This document shows, piece by piece, positions 21,951 through 33,221 of a stretch of 64,000 nt of DNA; position 1 is the stretch's first letter; every line of letters begins with the position of its first letter. Origin of the DNA: Leptobrachium leishanense. Its lineage: Eukaryota; Chordata; Amphibia; Anura; Megophryidae. Below the pieces are notes generated by a model. The model had not been told where the DNA came from. It made no database searches and saw only the letters and a list, made by a program, of their open reading frames with translations. The position numbers and the translations under genes were made by a program. The stretch lies in the NCBI GenBank assembly GCA_009667805.1, contig CM019064.1, forward strand, positions 386,322,049 to 386,386,048. Direction: 5' to 3'.

Positions 21951-22155
21951 CTACATCGGCCCTCCAGCGATGGCGGTCCCGCTTCCAGCGTCCTCTCTCT
22001 CTCTCCGTTGGTCGCCGGGATGACGTCACGGAAGCCTTTGACCCCCGGGGTCAAAGGCTTTCGTGACGTCATTCCGGCGAACAACGAGAGAGAGAGGATG
22101 CTGCAAGCGGGACCGCCATCGCATGAGGGCCGTGGTCGGTGAGTATGTTTTGGGA
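21940..22155. repeat. 216-bp palindrome with paired TGACGTCA motifs
   Basis: The two halves meet near 22045 (GACCCC/CGGGGTC) and pair, with scattered mismatches, outward to TACTCACC/GGTGAGTA. Each arm has GATGACGTCAC or GTGACGTCATT and a CT/GA run. It separates the 19-bp and 214-bp arrays and shares the TTTTGGGAAC spacer style with the latter. Confidence 0.88.
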
Positions 22156-25100
22156 ACCTCGGCCCTGATCCCCAGCGGTGACCTCTTCTGGCTGCCGCTG
22201 GCAGCTCGGCGGGCCTCTAGGCTTAGGCGAGTCCCCGGCTCGGCTGGGCCTGTAGGCCCAAACCGAGCCGGGGGCTCGCCTAAGCCTAGAGGCCGCCGAG
22301 CAGCCAGCGGCAGCTGGAGGAGGTCTCCGCTGGAGCTCAGGGCCGATTTTGGGGTGTATTTTTTGGGAACTTCGGCCCCGATCCTCCAGCGGTGACCTTC
22401 TCGGCTGCCGCTGGCTGCTCGGCGGCCTCTAGGCTTAGGCAAGTCCCCGGCTCGGCTGGGCCTGTAGGCCCAAACCGAGCCGGGGGCTCGCCTAAGCCTA
22501 GAGGCCGCCGAGCAGCCAGCGCAGCCGGAGGAGGTCTCCGCTGGAGCTCAGGGCCGATTTTGGGGTGTATTTTTTGGGAACTTCGGCCCCGATCCTCCAG
22601 CGGTGACCTTCTCCGGCTGCCGCTGGCTGCTCGGCGGGCCTCTAGGCTTAGGCGAGTCCCCGGCTCGGCTGGGCCTGTAGGCCCAACCGAGCCGGGGGCT
22701 CGCCTAAGCCTAGAGGCCCGCCGAGCAGCCAGCGGCAGCCGGAGGAGGTCTCCGCTGGAGCTCAGGGCCGATTTTGGGGTGTATTTTTTGGGAACTTCGG
22801 CCCCGATCCTCCAGCGGTGACCTTCTCCGGCTGCCGCTGGCTGCTCGGCGGGCCTCTAGGCTTAGGCGAGTCGAGTCCTCGGCTGGGCCTGTAGGCCCAA
22901 ACCGAGCCGGGGGCTCGCCTAAGCCTAGAGGCCCACCGAGCAGCCAGCGACAGCCGGAGGAGGTCTCCGCTGGAGCTCAGGGCGATTTTGGGGTGTATTT
23001 TTTGGAACTTCGGCCCCGATCCTCCAGCGGTGACCTTCTCCGGCTGCCGCTGGCTGCTCGGCGGCCTCTAGGCTTAGGCAAGTCCCCGGCTCGGCTGGGC
23101 CTGTAGGCCCAAACCGAGCCGGGGGCTCGCCTAAGCCTAGAGGCCCGCCGAGCAGCCAGCGGCAGCCGGAGGAGGTCTCCGCTGGAGCTCAGGGCCGATT
23201 TTGGGGTGTATTTTTTGGGAACTTCGGCCCCGATCCTCCAGCGGTGACCTTCTCCGGCTGCCGCTGGCTGCTCGGCGGGCCTCTAGGCTTAGGCGAGTCC
23301 CCAGCTCGGCTGGGCCTGTAGGCCCAAACCGAGCCGGGGGCTCGCCTAAGCCTAGAGGCCGCCGAGCAGCCAGCGGCAGCCGGAGGAGGTCTCCACTGGA
23401 GCTCAGGGCCGATTTTGGGGTGTATTTTTTGGGACTTCGGCCCCGATCCTCCAGCGGTGACCTTCTCCGGCTGCCGCTGGCTGCTCGGCGGGCCTCTAGG
23501 CTTAGGCAAGTCCCCGGCTCGGCTGGGCCTGTAGGCCAAACCGAGCCGGGGCTCGCCTAAGCCTAGAGGCCCGCCGAGCAGCCAGCGGCAGCCGGAGGAG
23601 GTCTCGCTGGAGCTCAGGGCCGATTTTGGGGTGTATTTTTTGGGAACTTCGGCCCCGATCCTCCAGCGGTGACCTTCTCCGGCTGCCGCTGGCTGCTCGG
23701 CGGGCCTCTAGGCTTAGGCGAGTCGAGTCCTCGGCTGGGCCTGTAGCCCAAACCGAGCCGGGGGCTCGCCTAAGCCTAGAGGCCCACCGAGCAGCCAGCG
23801 ACAGCCGGAGGAGGTCTCCGCTGGAGCTCAGGGCCGATTTTGGGGTGTATTTTTTGGGAACTTCGGCCCCGATCCTCCAGCGGTGACCTTCTCCGGCTGC
23901 GCTGGCTGCTCGGCGGGCCTCTAGGCTTAGGCGAGTCCCCGGCTCGGCTGGGCCTGTAGGCGAAACCGAGCCGGGGGTCGCCTAAGCCTAGAGGCCCGCC
24001 GAGCAGCCAGAGGCAGCCGGAGGAGGTCTCCACTGGAGCTCAGGGCCGATTTTGGGGTGTATTTTTTGGGAACTTCGGCCCCGATCCTCCAGCGGTGACC
24101 TTCTCCGGCTGCCGCTGGCTGCTCGGCGGCCTCTAGGCTTAGGCAATCCCCGGCTCGGCTGGCCTGTAGGCCCAAACCGAGCCGGGGGCTCGCCTAAGCC
24201 TAGAGCCCGCCGAGCAGCCAGCGGCAGCCGAGGAGGTCTCCGCTGGAGCTCAGGGCCGATTTTGGGGTGTATTTTTTGGGAACTTCGGCCCCGATCCTCC
24301 AGCGGTGACCTTCTCCGGCTGCCGCTGGCTGCTCGGCGGGCCTCTAGGCTTAGGCGAGTCCCCAGCTCGGCTGGGCCTGTAGGCCCAAACCGAGCCGGGG
24401 GCTCGCCTAAGCCTAGAGGCCGCCGAGCAGCCAGCGGCAGCCGGAGGAGGTCTCCACTGGAGCTCAGGGCCGATTTTGGGGTGTATTTTTTGGGAACTTC
24501 GGCCCCGATCCTCCAGCGGTGACCTTCTCCGGCTGCCGCTGGCTGCTCGGCGGGCCTCTAGGCTTAGGCAAGTCCCCGCTCGGCTGGGCCTGTAGGCCCA
24601 AACCGAGCCGGGGGCTCGCCTAAGCCTAGAGGCCCGCCGAGCAGCCAGCGGCAGCCGGAGGAGGTCTCCGCTGGAGCTCAGGGCCGATTTTGGGGTGTAT
24701 TTTTTGGGAACTTCGGCCCCGATCCTCCAGCGTGACCTTCTCCGGCTGCCGCTGCTGCTCGGCGGGCCTCTAGGCTTAGGCGAGTCCCCGGCTCGGCTGG
24801 GCCTGTAGGCCCAAACCGAGCCGGGGGCTCGCCTAAGCCTAGAGGCCCGCCGAGCAGCCAGCGGCAGCCGGAGGAGGTCTCCACTGGAGCTCAGGGCCGA
24901 TTTTGGGGTGTATTTTTTGGGAACTTCGGCCCCGATCCTCCAGCGGTGACCTTCTCCGGCTGCCGCTGGCTGCTCGGCGGGCCTCTAGGCTTAGGCGAGT
25001 CGAGTCCTCGGCTGGGCCTGTAGGCCCAAACCGAGCCGGGGGCTCGCCTAAGCCTAGAGGCCCACCGAGCAGCCAGCGACAGCCGGAGGAGGTCTCCGCT

Positions 25101-28100
25101 GGAGCTCAGGGCCGATTTTGGGGTGTATTTTTTGGGAACTTCGGCCCCGATCCTCCAGCGGTGACCTTATCCGGCTGCCGCTGGCTGCTCGGCGGGCCTC
25201 TAGGCTTAGGCGAGTCCCCGGCTCGGCTGGGCCTGTAGGCCCAAACCGAGCCGGGGGGTCGCCTAAGCCTAGAGGCCCGCCGAGCAGCCAGAGGCAGCCG
25301 GAGGAGGTCTCCACTGGAGCTCAGGGCCGATTTTGGGGTGTATTTTTTGGGAACTTCGGCCCCGATCCTCCAGCGGTGACCTTCTCCGGCTGCCGCTGGC
25401 TGCTCGGCGGCCTCTAGGCTTAGGCAAGTCCCCGGCTCGGCTGGGCCTGTAGGCCCAAACCGAGCCGGGGGCTCGCCTAAGCCTAGAGGCCCGCCGAGCA
25501 GCCAGCGGCAGCCGGAGAAGGTCTCCGCTGGAGCTCAGGGCCGATTTTGGGGTGTATTTTTTGGGAACTTCGGCCCCGATCCTCCAGCGGTGACCTTCTC
25601 CGGCTGCCGCTGGCTGCTCGGCGGGCCTCTAGGCTTAGGCGAGTCCCCAGCTCGGCTGGGCCTGTAGGCCCAAACCGAGCCGGGGGCTCGCCTAAGCCTA
25701 GAGGCCGCCGAGCAGCCAGCGGCAGCCGGAGGAGGTCTCCGCTGGAGCTCAGGGCCGATTTTGGGGTGTATTTTTTGGGAACTTCGGCCCCGATCCTCCA
25801 GCGGTGACCTTCTCCGGCTGCCGCTGGCTGCTCGGCGGGCCTCTAGGCTTAGGCGAGTCCCCGGCTCGGCTGGGCCTGTAGGCCCAAACCGAGCCGGGGG
25901 GTCGCCTAAGCCTAGAGGCCCGCCGAGCAGCCAGAGGCAGCCGGAGGAGGTCTCCACTGGAGCTCAGGGCCGATTTTGGGGTGTATTTTTTGGGAACTTC
26001 GCCCCGATCCTCCAGCGGTGACCTTTCCGGCTGCCGCTGGCTGCTCGGCGGGCCTCTAGGCTTAGGCGAGTCCCCAGCTCGGCTGGGCCTGTAGGCCCAA
26101 ACCGAGCCGGGGGCTCGCCTAAGCCTAGAGGCCGCCGAGCAGCCAGCGGCAGCCGGAGGAGGTCTCCACTGGAGCTCAGGGCCGATTTTGGGGTGTATTT
26201 TTTGGAACTTCGGCCCCGATCCTCCAGCGGTGACCTTCTCCGGCTGCCGCTGGCTGCTCGGCGGGCCTCTAGGCTTAGGCAAGTCCCCGGCTCGGCTGGG
26301 CCTGTAGGCCCAAACCGAGCCGGGGGCTCGCCTAAGCCTAGAGGCCCGCCGAGCAGCCAGCGGCAGCCGGAGGAGGTCTCCGCTGGAGCTCAGGCCGATT
26401 TTGGGGTGTATTTTTTGGGAACTTCGGCCCCGATCCTCCAGCGGTGACCTTCTCCGGCTGCCGCTGGCTGCTCGGCGGGCCTCTAGGCTTAGGCGAGTCG
26501 AGTCCTCGGCTGGGCCTGTAGGCCCAAACCGAGCCGGGGGCTCGCCTAAGCCTAGAGGCCACCGAGCAGCCAGCGACAGCCGGAGGAGGTCTCCGCTGGA
26601 GCTCAGGGCCGATTTTGGGGTGTATTTTTTGGGAACTTCGGCCCCGATCCTCCAGCGGTGACCTTCTCCGGCTGCCGCTGGCTGCTCGGCGGGCCTCTAG
26701 GCTTAGGCGAGTCCCCGGCTCGGCTGGGCCTGTAGCCCAAACCGAGCCGGGGGGTCGCCTAAGCCTAGAGGCCCGCCGAGCAGCCAGAGGCAGCCGGAGG
26801 AGGTCTCCACTGGAGCTCAGGGCCGATTTTGGGGTGTATTTTTTGGGAACTTCGGCCCCGATCCTCCAGCGGTGACCTTCTCCGGCTGCCGCTGGCTGCT
26901 CGGCGGGCCTCTAGGCTTAGGCAAGTCCCCGGCTCGGCTGGGCCTGTAGGCCCAAACCGAGCCGGGGGCTCGCCTAAGCCTAGAGGCCCGCCGAGCAGCC
27001 AGCGGCAGCCGGAGGAGGTCTCCGCTGGAGCTCAGGGCCGATTTTGGGGTGTATTTTTTGGGAACTTCGGCCCCGATCCTCCAGCGGTGACCTTCTCCGG
27101 CTGCCGCTGGCTGCTCGGCGGGCCTCTAGGCTTAGGCGAGTCCCCAGCTCGGCTGGGCCTGTAGGCCCAAACCGAGCCGGGGGCTCGCCTAAGCCTAGAG
27201 GCCGCCGAGAAGCCAGCGGCAGCCGGAGGAGGTCTCCACTGGAGCTCAGGGCCGATTTTGGGGTGTATTTTTTGGGAACTTCGGCCCCGATCCTCCAGCG
27301 GTGACCTTCTCCGGCTGCCGCTGGCTGCTCGGCGGGCCTCTAGGCTTAGGCAAGTCCCCGGCTCGGCTGGGCCTGTAGGCCCAAACCGAGCCGGGGGCTC
27401 GCCTAAGCCTAGAGGCCCGCCGAGCAGCCAGCGGCAGCCGGAGGAGGTCTCCGCTGGAGCTCAGGGCCGATTTTGGGGTGTATTTTTTGGGAACTTCGGC
27501 CCCGATCCTCCAGCGGTGACCTTCTCCGGCTGCCGCTGGCTGCTCGGCGGGCCTCTAGGCTTAGGCGAGTCCCCTCGGCTGGGCCTGTAGGCCCAAACCG
27601 AGCCGGGGGCTCGCCTAAGCCTAGAGGCCCGCCGAGCAGCCAGCGGCAGCCGGAGGAGGTCTCCGCTGGAGCTCAGGGCCGATTTTGGGGTGTATTTTTT
27701 GGAACTTCGGCCCCGATCCTCCAGCGGTGACCTTCTCCGGCTGCCGCTGGCTGCTCGGCGGGCTCTAGGCTTAGGCGAGTCGAGTCCTCGGCTGGGCCTG
27801 TAGGCCCAAACCGAGCCGGGGGCTCGCCTAAGCCTAGAGGCCCACCGAGCTGCCAGCGACAGCCGGAGGAGGTCTCCGCTGAAGCTCAGGGCCGATTTTG
27901 GGGTGTATTTTTTGGGAACTTCGGCCCCGATCCTCCAGCGGTGACCTTCTCCGGCTGCCGCTGGCTGCTCGGCGGGCCTCTAGGCTTAGGCGAGTCCCCG
28001 GCTCGGCTGGGCCTGTAGGCCAAAACGAGCCGGGGGGTCGCCTAAGCCTAGAGGCCCGCCGAGCAGCCAGAGGCAGCCGGAGGAGGTCTCCACTGGAGCT

Positions 28101-28740
28101 CAGGGCTGATTTTGGGGTGTATTTTTTGGGAACTTCGGCCCCGATCCTCCAGCGGTGACCTTCTCCGGCTGCCGCTGGCTGCTCGGCGGGCCTCTAGGCT
28201 TAGGCAAGTCCCCGGCTCGGCTGGGCCTGTAGGCCCAAACCGAGCCGGGGGCTCGCCTAAGCCTAGAGGCCCGCCGAGCAGCCAGCGGCAGCCGGAGGAG
28301 GTCTCCGCTGGAGCTCAGGGCCGATTTTGGGGTGTATTTTTTGGGAACTTCGGCCCCGATCCTCCAGCGGTGACCTTCTCCGGCTGCCGCTGGCTGCTCG
28401 GCGGGCCTCTAGGCTTAGGCGAGTCCCCAGCTCGGCTGGGCCTGTAGGCCCAAACCGAGCCGGGGGCTCGCCTAAGCCTAGAGGCCGCCGAGCAGCCAGC
28501 GGCAACCGGAGGAGGTCTCCGCTGGAGCTCAGGGCCGACTTATGGGGTTATGTATGTTTTGGGAACTTCGGCCCCGATCCTCCAGCGGTGACCGGCTGCC
28601 GGCGGCCTGCTCGGCGGACCTCTAGGCTTAGGCGAGTCCCCGGCTCGGCTGGGCCTGTAGGCCCAAACCGAGCCGGGGGCTCGCCTGAGCCTGGAGGCCC
28701 GCCGGCAGCCGGAGGACGGTCACCGCTGGAGGATCGGGGC
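22140..28740. repeat. Palindromic 214-bp satellite, 31 monomers, higher-order organised
   Basis: Each GC-rich monomer is close to a perfect inverted repeat. The arms run from CTCCGGCTGCCGCTGGCTGC through CCTCTAGGCTTAGGCGAG to a centre TGGGCCTGTAGGCCCA and back through CTCGCCTAAGCCTAGAGG. An AT-rich spacer (TTTTGGGGTGTATTTTTTGG) lies between hairpins. Monomer subtypes are marked at the centre: GAGTCGAGTCCTCGG at 22868, 23721, 24998, 26497 and 27779; AAGTCCCCGG; CCCAGCTCGG; and GAGTCCCCGG with AGAGGCAGCC. They recur in similar order about every 1.28 kb. The many ORFs on both strands are a consequence of the palindrome. Confidence 0.95.
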
Positions 28741-28956
28741 ATCTGGCCGTGTAAACACACGGCTAGCTGCGCTGGCTCGTGCCGTTTTTTTTTTTTTTTC
28801 ACGCGGCCGGCACGCGCAGCTACCTGTGTGTTTTAACGGCCGCTTTCAAATGTCCGTCACGCATGCGCAGACGGCTTTTGGCGACGGACAGTTTTTAGCT
28901 TACTCAATTATAGTATAGATATATATATATATATATATACTGTATATATATATACT

Positions 28957-29466
28957 GAATGCTTCGTTAAGGTTGAGTGCTGCCCCCCCCATGTATTTTG
29001 TATATATGTTTGGGCATGCACCCCTCCCTGTCACAGGTGCTCCACCCTCAGGTTCTATTTAAACCTTGAACTGCAGGAAGCTCCGGATAGGACTTGGTCC
29101 TCGGTAAGTGAGTGGATCCCATAAACGCAGTCATTAGTTTGGCAGAATAGGTATCTGCCAGGGGTGGAATACATTGATCCTGTTGGCAGGCTTAAGCAAT
29201 CCATGGCCATCTATTACAAACTAAACTTCCACCATTTTTAAGCAGAACTTAAGGTCAGAAACCATGCAACGGGTCTTGAATGGGTTAATAACTGCTGTGC
29301 TCCTCAAGGGAGTAAAAAATGAATAAAGCTGTTGTTGCTGTTCTCTTTGTATGTGATATTTGGTGTGCTCTCCTTCTGGTTTGTTGTATTGCTGTACTTG
29401 AGATGCACCCACACTGAATGCTTATTTAAGGTTGAGTGCTGCCCACCCCCCCCCCATGTATTTTGT
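28957..29466. repeat. Keratin-upstream repeat segment, left part
   Basis: 29087-29466 matches 15177-15556. A shorter internal duplication places ACTGAATGCTT, AAGGTTGAGTGCTGCCC and CATGTATTTTG at both about 28957 and about 29412. No gene is recognised. Confidence 0.8.
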
Positions 29467-29467
29467 G

Positions 29468-29499
<32 letters not shown>

Positions 29500-30733
29500 A
29501 ACATTATTGTCCTGAGGAAAGCTTGCGGGGAACAAGCTGAAATGTTGGCTTTTAAAAACAATAAAGTTTAAACCCCTTGAGAAGACATAAAGTGCCGCCG
29601 TTCATCTGCTTTATTTTTTTGGTTGGCTCTGCACCGGGCACGTGGACATATTGGACCTCAAAAATAAAATACAAACAAAACCAGGGAGAGAGCACTCCAG
29701 TCAAACACATTCAAAAAACCTGCAACAACAGCTTCATGCATGGGTACATAATACCAGCTTTTACCACATGTTGAAAAATTCTTATTTCTAAGCTTTGTTG
29801 AATAAAATGGTGGAAATTTGGTTCGCAATGAACGGCAATGAATTACTTAAGTCTGCCAACAGCGTCAATGTAATCCACCCTCTGGTAGGTCCTACTCTGC
29901 GACCTAATGACTGCCCATCAAGGGATAAACTCACTGAGGATCAGATCCTTTCCTTGAGCTCCCGCAGATCAAGGTTAAATAGAACCTGGAGGAGGAGTAC
30001 CTGTGGCAGGGAGTGGTGCTTACCTTGAAACTTGAGGGACATGCTGGTGAAAACAGACGTAAGACAATGGCAGGTGCGTTTAAGACTTTAATTGCAACTT
30101 AAAATACATAAATGTCTATAAAAACATGCAACGCTCATTGCGTATCGCAATGAACTTGCACGCGCATGCACGGTACACGAGAGCAAAACAAGTCCTCTGC
30201 TGTCGCCTCCCAGAACGCTCGCTAATGCGAGCATTTGGAGACAGGATGATGTCACCATGCAGAACATTCTGACATCATCTGTCCCGGTAGTTGGCATATT
30301 CAAAATGCTGCTTGCCAAGTGACATCTTTGTGGGCAGAGGAAATTCTTCCACTTCACACGGCGATATCGTCCAAACAAGGCTGGATGATGGGGAAACAGA
30401 AGGCACTCCACACAGCCTGACCACTTTAATAAGATAAAGAAGTCAGGTTGCATTGTGTCTTTTTAATTAAATTAAAAACCTCTGTTTTTATTGTATGGAT
30501 ATAAGGTTTTCAAACCACAGATGACAATGTTTTTAGTCTATCCCTATGTGCACCCATGCTGACCAAGGACATGGGATCCCTGTCTGTCTGCATCCCAGGG
30601 AATGCCTATGGTTTGCAGTAGCACCAGTAATGATATCAAAAGAATTGCGTTCTTACAATGAATTTAATTTATTTATTGTTATCTTAAACTACCAAGGTAT
30701 CTCAATAACAAAATAAAATGGTTTCAATGACCA
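29467..30733. other. Sequence absent from the 15.5-kb duplicate; repeat fragments
   Basis: Starts with a (TA)n run. A repeat-like segment (CCTGAGGAAAGCTTGCGGGG, then AACAATAAAG) lies at 29510-29575. Short ORFs at 29577-30453 have no family features. Together with the piggyBac-like element up to 32022 it fills the gap relative to the duplicate at 15.5 kb. Confidence 0.45.
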
Positions 30734-30737
30734 TTAA

Positions 30738-31957
30738 CCCTTTCGCTGCTGAGCCTTTTCACACCTCTGTGCTGAGCTCATTTTTACCGGTTTCGCTCAT
30801 CATGTTTAAATGCGATTTGAAGTCACATTTTTTTAATTGACCCAGACATATTATATATTGTTCTTTCCGGGAGACTCGGCAGATTCATAATATATAATTT
30901 CTATATGTATACGTTATGTCCTGTCTGTATATTATAACATAAAATGCAATAAAATTTGAATTTTCAATAATTTACAACGTGTAAAGTGTTTTTTTTCACA
31001 TTTTTACATGCGAGCAATTGCGGTTATATTTTCTATGGGTTGCTCTTGTTAAAAAAATTAGAAACGGGGAATCGTTCCTTTTTTTGGGGAAAATGTGTTT
31101 TTTGGCAAACGCCTCCCATAGAAAAAATCGTTAATGCAGCATCATTGTTCACATTATAATTGAAATGGGAACAATATTGCTGCATTAATAAAACAAAACC
31201 AAAATTTTTTTTTAATTTTTTTGTTAATTTTTTTTTAATTTTTTAATGTAATTTTTTTTTTAAAACTTTTTTTAACTGTACATAGTCATGTTTGGTAGTT
31301 TGGTATCATTGAAAAGGCCATGCTCTGGCCGTTCCAATGATGTCAAACATTAACCCCTATCTGTCACGGATCGGGAGATAGTGGGTTCATTGGAACCCCC
31401 TATCTCCACCATAGGTGGCAGCAAGGGGTTAATTGCAGGACTGGCGCCATCGGCTGTGCGCGATGACGCCAGACATTAGGGGGATATCCCGGAAGCTTGG
31501 CCAACATCCAAGATGTCGGCCAGCTCCGGGAGGGGACCGCGATATGGCGCATGTTAGCGTCATATCGCGATCCAGCCCCCTAGGGGTGAAAGACAGCTGC
31601 CGCTTGGAAGGGCAGGCTGTGCCCTTCCAAGTGGTGTCTGCCTTTACTGGCTGGCCGCACGGATGGGGAGGGGGAGAGGTCCAAAGGACCCCCCTCCCCT
31701 TCAGGCACCTTCCTCGCAATGCGGGGGGGGTGCCTGAAATAGACGTCATCGAGCATGCGCGATGACGTCTATTGTGCCCGCCGGGGTCCCGGAGGCTGGG
31801 CTGACATTGATGATGTGAGCCCGCACTGGGGGGCCACCGCGATCGGCCGGAATCTCAGCCGATCGCCGCTGCTTAGGGAGGACGCGCTCAGCGCATCCTC
31901 CGCAGCGAAGTAGCCATGCGGCAGGACGCGCTTAGCGATTCCTCCGCATGGAAAGGG
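30738..31957. mobile_element. piggyBac-like non-autonomous element, copy 1 (1220 bp)
   Basis: Flanked by TTAA on both sides (30734-30737 and 31958-31961). Ends are CCCTTTCGCTGCTGAG on the left and GCATGGAAAGGG on the right. TTAA targets and CCC/GGG termini are characteristic of piggyBac. The interior has GC-rich hairpin segments and AT-rich runs but no transposase. Copy 2 lies in opposite orientation at 58118-59347. Confidence 0.85.
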
Positions 31958-32022
31958 TTAAATAAATAAACTTTTACAAACAAGATTGCTTCAATACATT
32001 CCCTTAAACACATTTACTCCAA

Positions 32023-32341
32023 GTTCTCATAGGATTTATCTTTCAGATTTTGCAAATATCTCTTGTTTTTTTATTAAATGCTAATTAAGTCATGATCCTT
32101 TAAGTAAATATTCTTTATTAATCGAGATGATGGTGATCAGCTGAGATTCTTCCATCGTTGTTTAGAACTGAAAATGAGACACTGCCAAAACACACAGTTT
32201 TATGCAAATAAAGCATTAGCCAATACACATACATGTAATCCGTGTACATAAAACAACATTAAAATGATATTGATAGAAGTTGGAAACAGACAACGAGGAA
32301 TGTTTTTGCAATGCAAATGTTTTGATGTCTTAACTCTAAAG
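32023..32341. repeat. Keratin 5'-flank segment duplicated at 15556-15873
   Basis: 319 bp, nearly identical to 15556-15873. It ends 281 bp upstream of the keratin gene 1 start codon. It could hold upstream control sequence, but no known element is evident. Confidence 0.88.
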
Positions 32342-32505
32342 CACACTGAAATATATTAATGGATTGAGTACTGCAAGCGAAACGATATTTTCCCATAGGT
32401 GTGATCAGTTTAGCAGATTGATGGGTGGCTGCCAGGCTTGCCAAACCCACTATTGCAGTAAACTGGTCTTCTTACACCCATGCAACCAAGCCCATCTTCC
32501 AGATC

Positions 32506-32515
32506 AAATAAAAAG
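32506..32515 (+). promoter_or_regulatory. TATA-like box of keratin gene 1
   Basis: AAATAAAAAG sits about 115 bp before the start codon, a spacing that fits keratin genes with short 5' leaders. It is not a perfect TATAAA. Confidence 0.45.
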
Positions 32516-32621
32516 GTAGTCTTTTGTCTCCCTCTGAGCAAAGGGGCAAAGTCTCCTTCGTCATTTCTGTTTCTCCAGCAAGCTCTTCTTGCTCCCTTCC
32601 AAATTTATTTTAGGACGCACC

Positions 32622-33221
32622 ATGGCCTATAGCAGGAGAAGTGTTGGTGGTGGTGGAGCTGTCAAAAGTGGCTTTAGCTCTAGCTCAGCAGGAGGATGTG
32701 GTGGAGGGAGGATAAGTGTAGGGTCGAAAGTTGGTGGCTATTCATCACAAAGTTTTCACATCCTTGGTGGAGGTAGGAAAATTTCCAGTGTTGTAGCTAG
32801 TGGTCGAAGTGGGGGAGGAGGATATAGCAGAGGATTTGGTGGTGGCGCTGGTGGTGGAGGAGCTGGAGGATATGGAGGTGGAGGAGCAGGTGGATTTGTT
32901 GGTGGAGCAGGTGGATTTGGAGTTGGAGGTGGATTTGGAGGTGGTGGAGCAGGTGGATTTGGAGGTGGAGGAATATTTGGTGGTGGAGGAGGAGGAGGAG
33001 GATTTGGTGGAGGTGCTGGTGGGCCTGGACAATGGGGAGGACCTGGTGGGGATCCCGGATTTCCAGTATGCCCTCCTGGTGGAATTCAGGAGGTGACCAT
33101 CAATCAAAGTCTTTTGCAACCAATAAATGTTGACATAGACCCAGCTATCTCAAAGATTAAAACAGAAGAAAGAGAACAAATCAAAACGCTCAATAACAAG
33201 TTTGCTTCTTTCATTGACACG
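32622..33221 (+). CDS. Keratin gene 1 exon 1 (head, H1, start of coil 1A)
   Basis: Codes for 200 residues. ATG in CACCATGGC; donor CACG|GTAAGA at phase 0. The glycine stretch is residues 65-145. Confidence 0.95.

Larger units (their letters stand above)
20153..28919 (-). mobile_element. Probable non-autonomous Helitron, 8.77 kb, filled with tandem arrays
   Basis: Read on the - strand, the element starts TCTATACTATAATTGAG preceded by A (5' end at 28919). It ends with a 6-bp-stem hairpin CTGCCC-TCT-GGGCAG (20166-20180), nine bases, then CTAG followed by T (end at 20153). These are classic Helitron features: 5' TC, 3' hairpin before CTRR, and insertion between A and T without duplication. No Rep/helicase ORF is present. 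The interior consists mainly of a 19-bp array (20.19-21.95 kb), a 216-bp palindrome, and 31 monomers of a palindromic 214-bp repeat. The end assignment is by motif only; an alternative is that the flanking motifs are coincidental and the arrays are a free satellite. Confidence 0.7.

Noticed and set aside
20099..22066. Very long ORFs (up to 655 codons) on both strands over the 19-bp array
   Set aside because: The repeat unit has no stop in several frames and 19 is not a multiple of 3, so the frame simply cycles. No start context, no domain, and both strands are equally open.
22392..28836. Dozens of 70-170 codon ORFs in the 214-bp array
   Set aside because: Same peptide recurs once per monomer and appears on both strands because the monomer is palindromic; no gene-like signals.
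30088..30453. 121-codon - strand ORF
   Set aside because: Sits in repeat-bearing sequence absent from the 15.5-kb duplicate; no recognisable domain.
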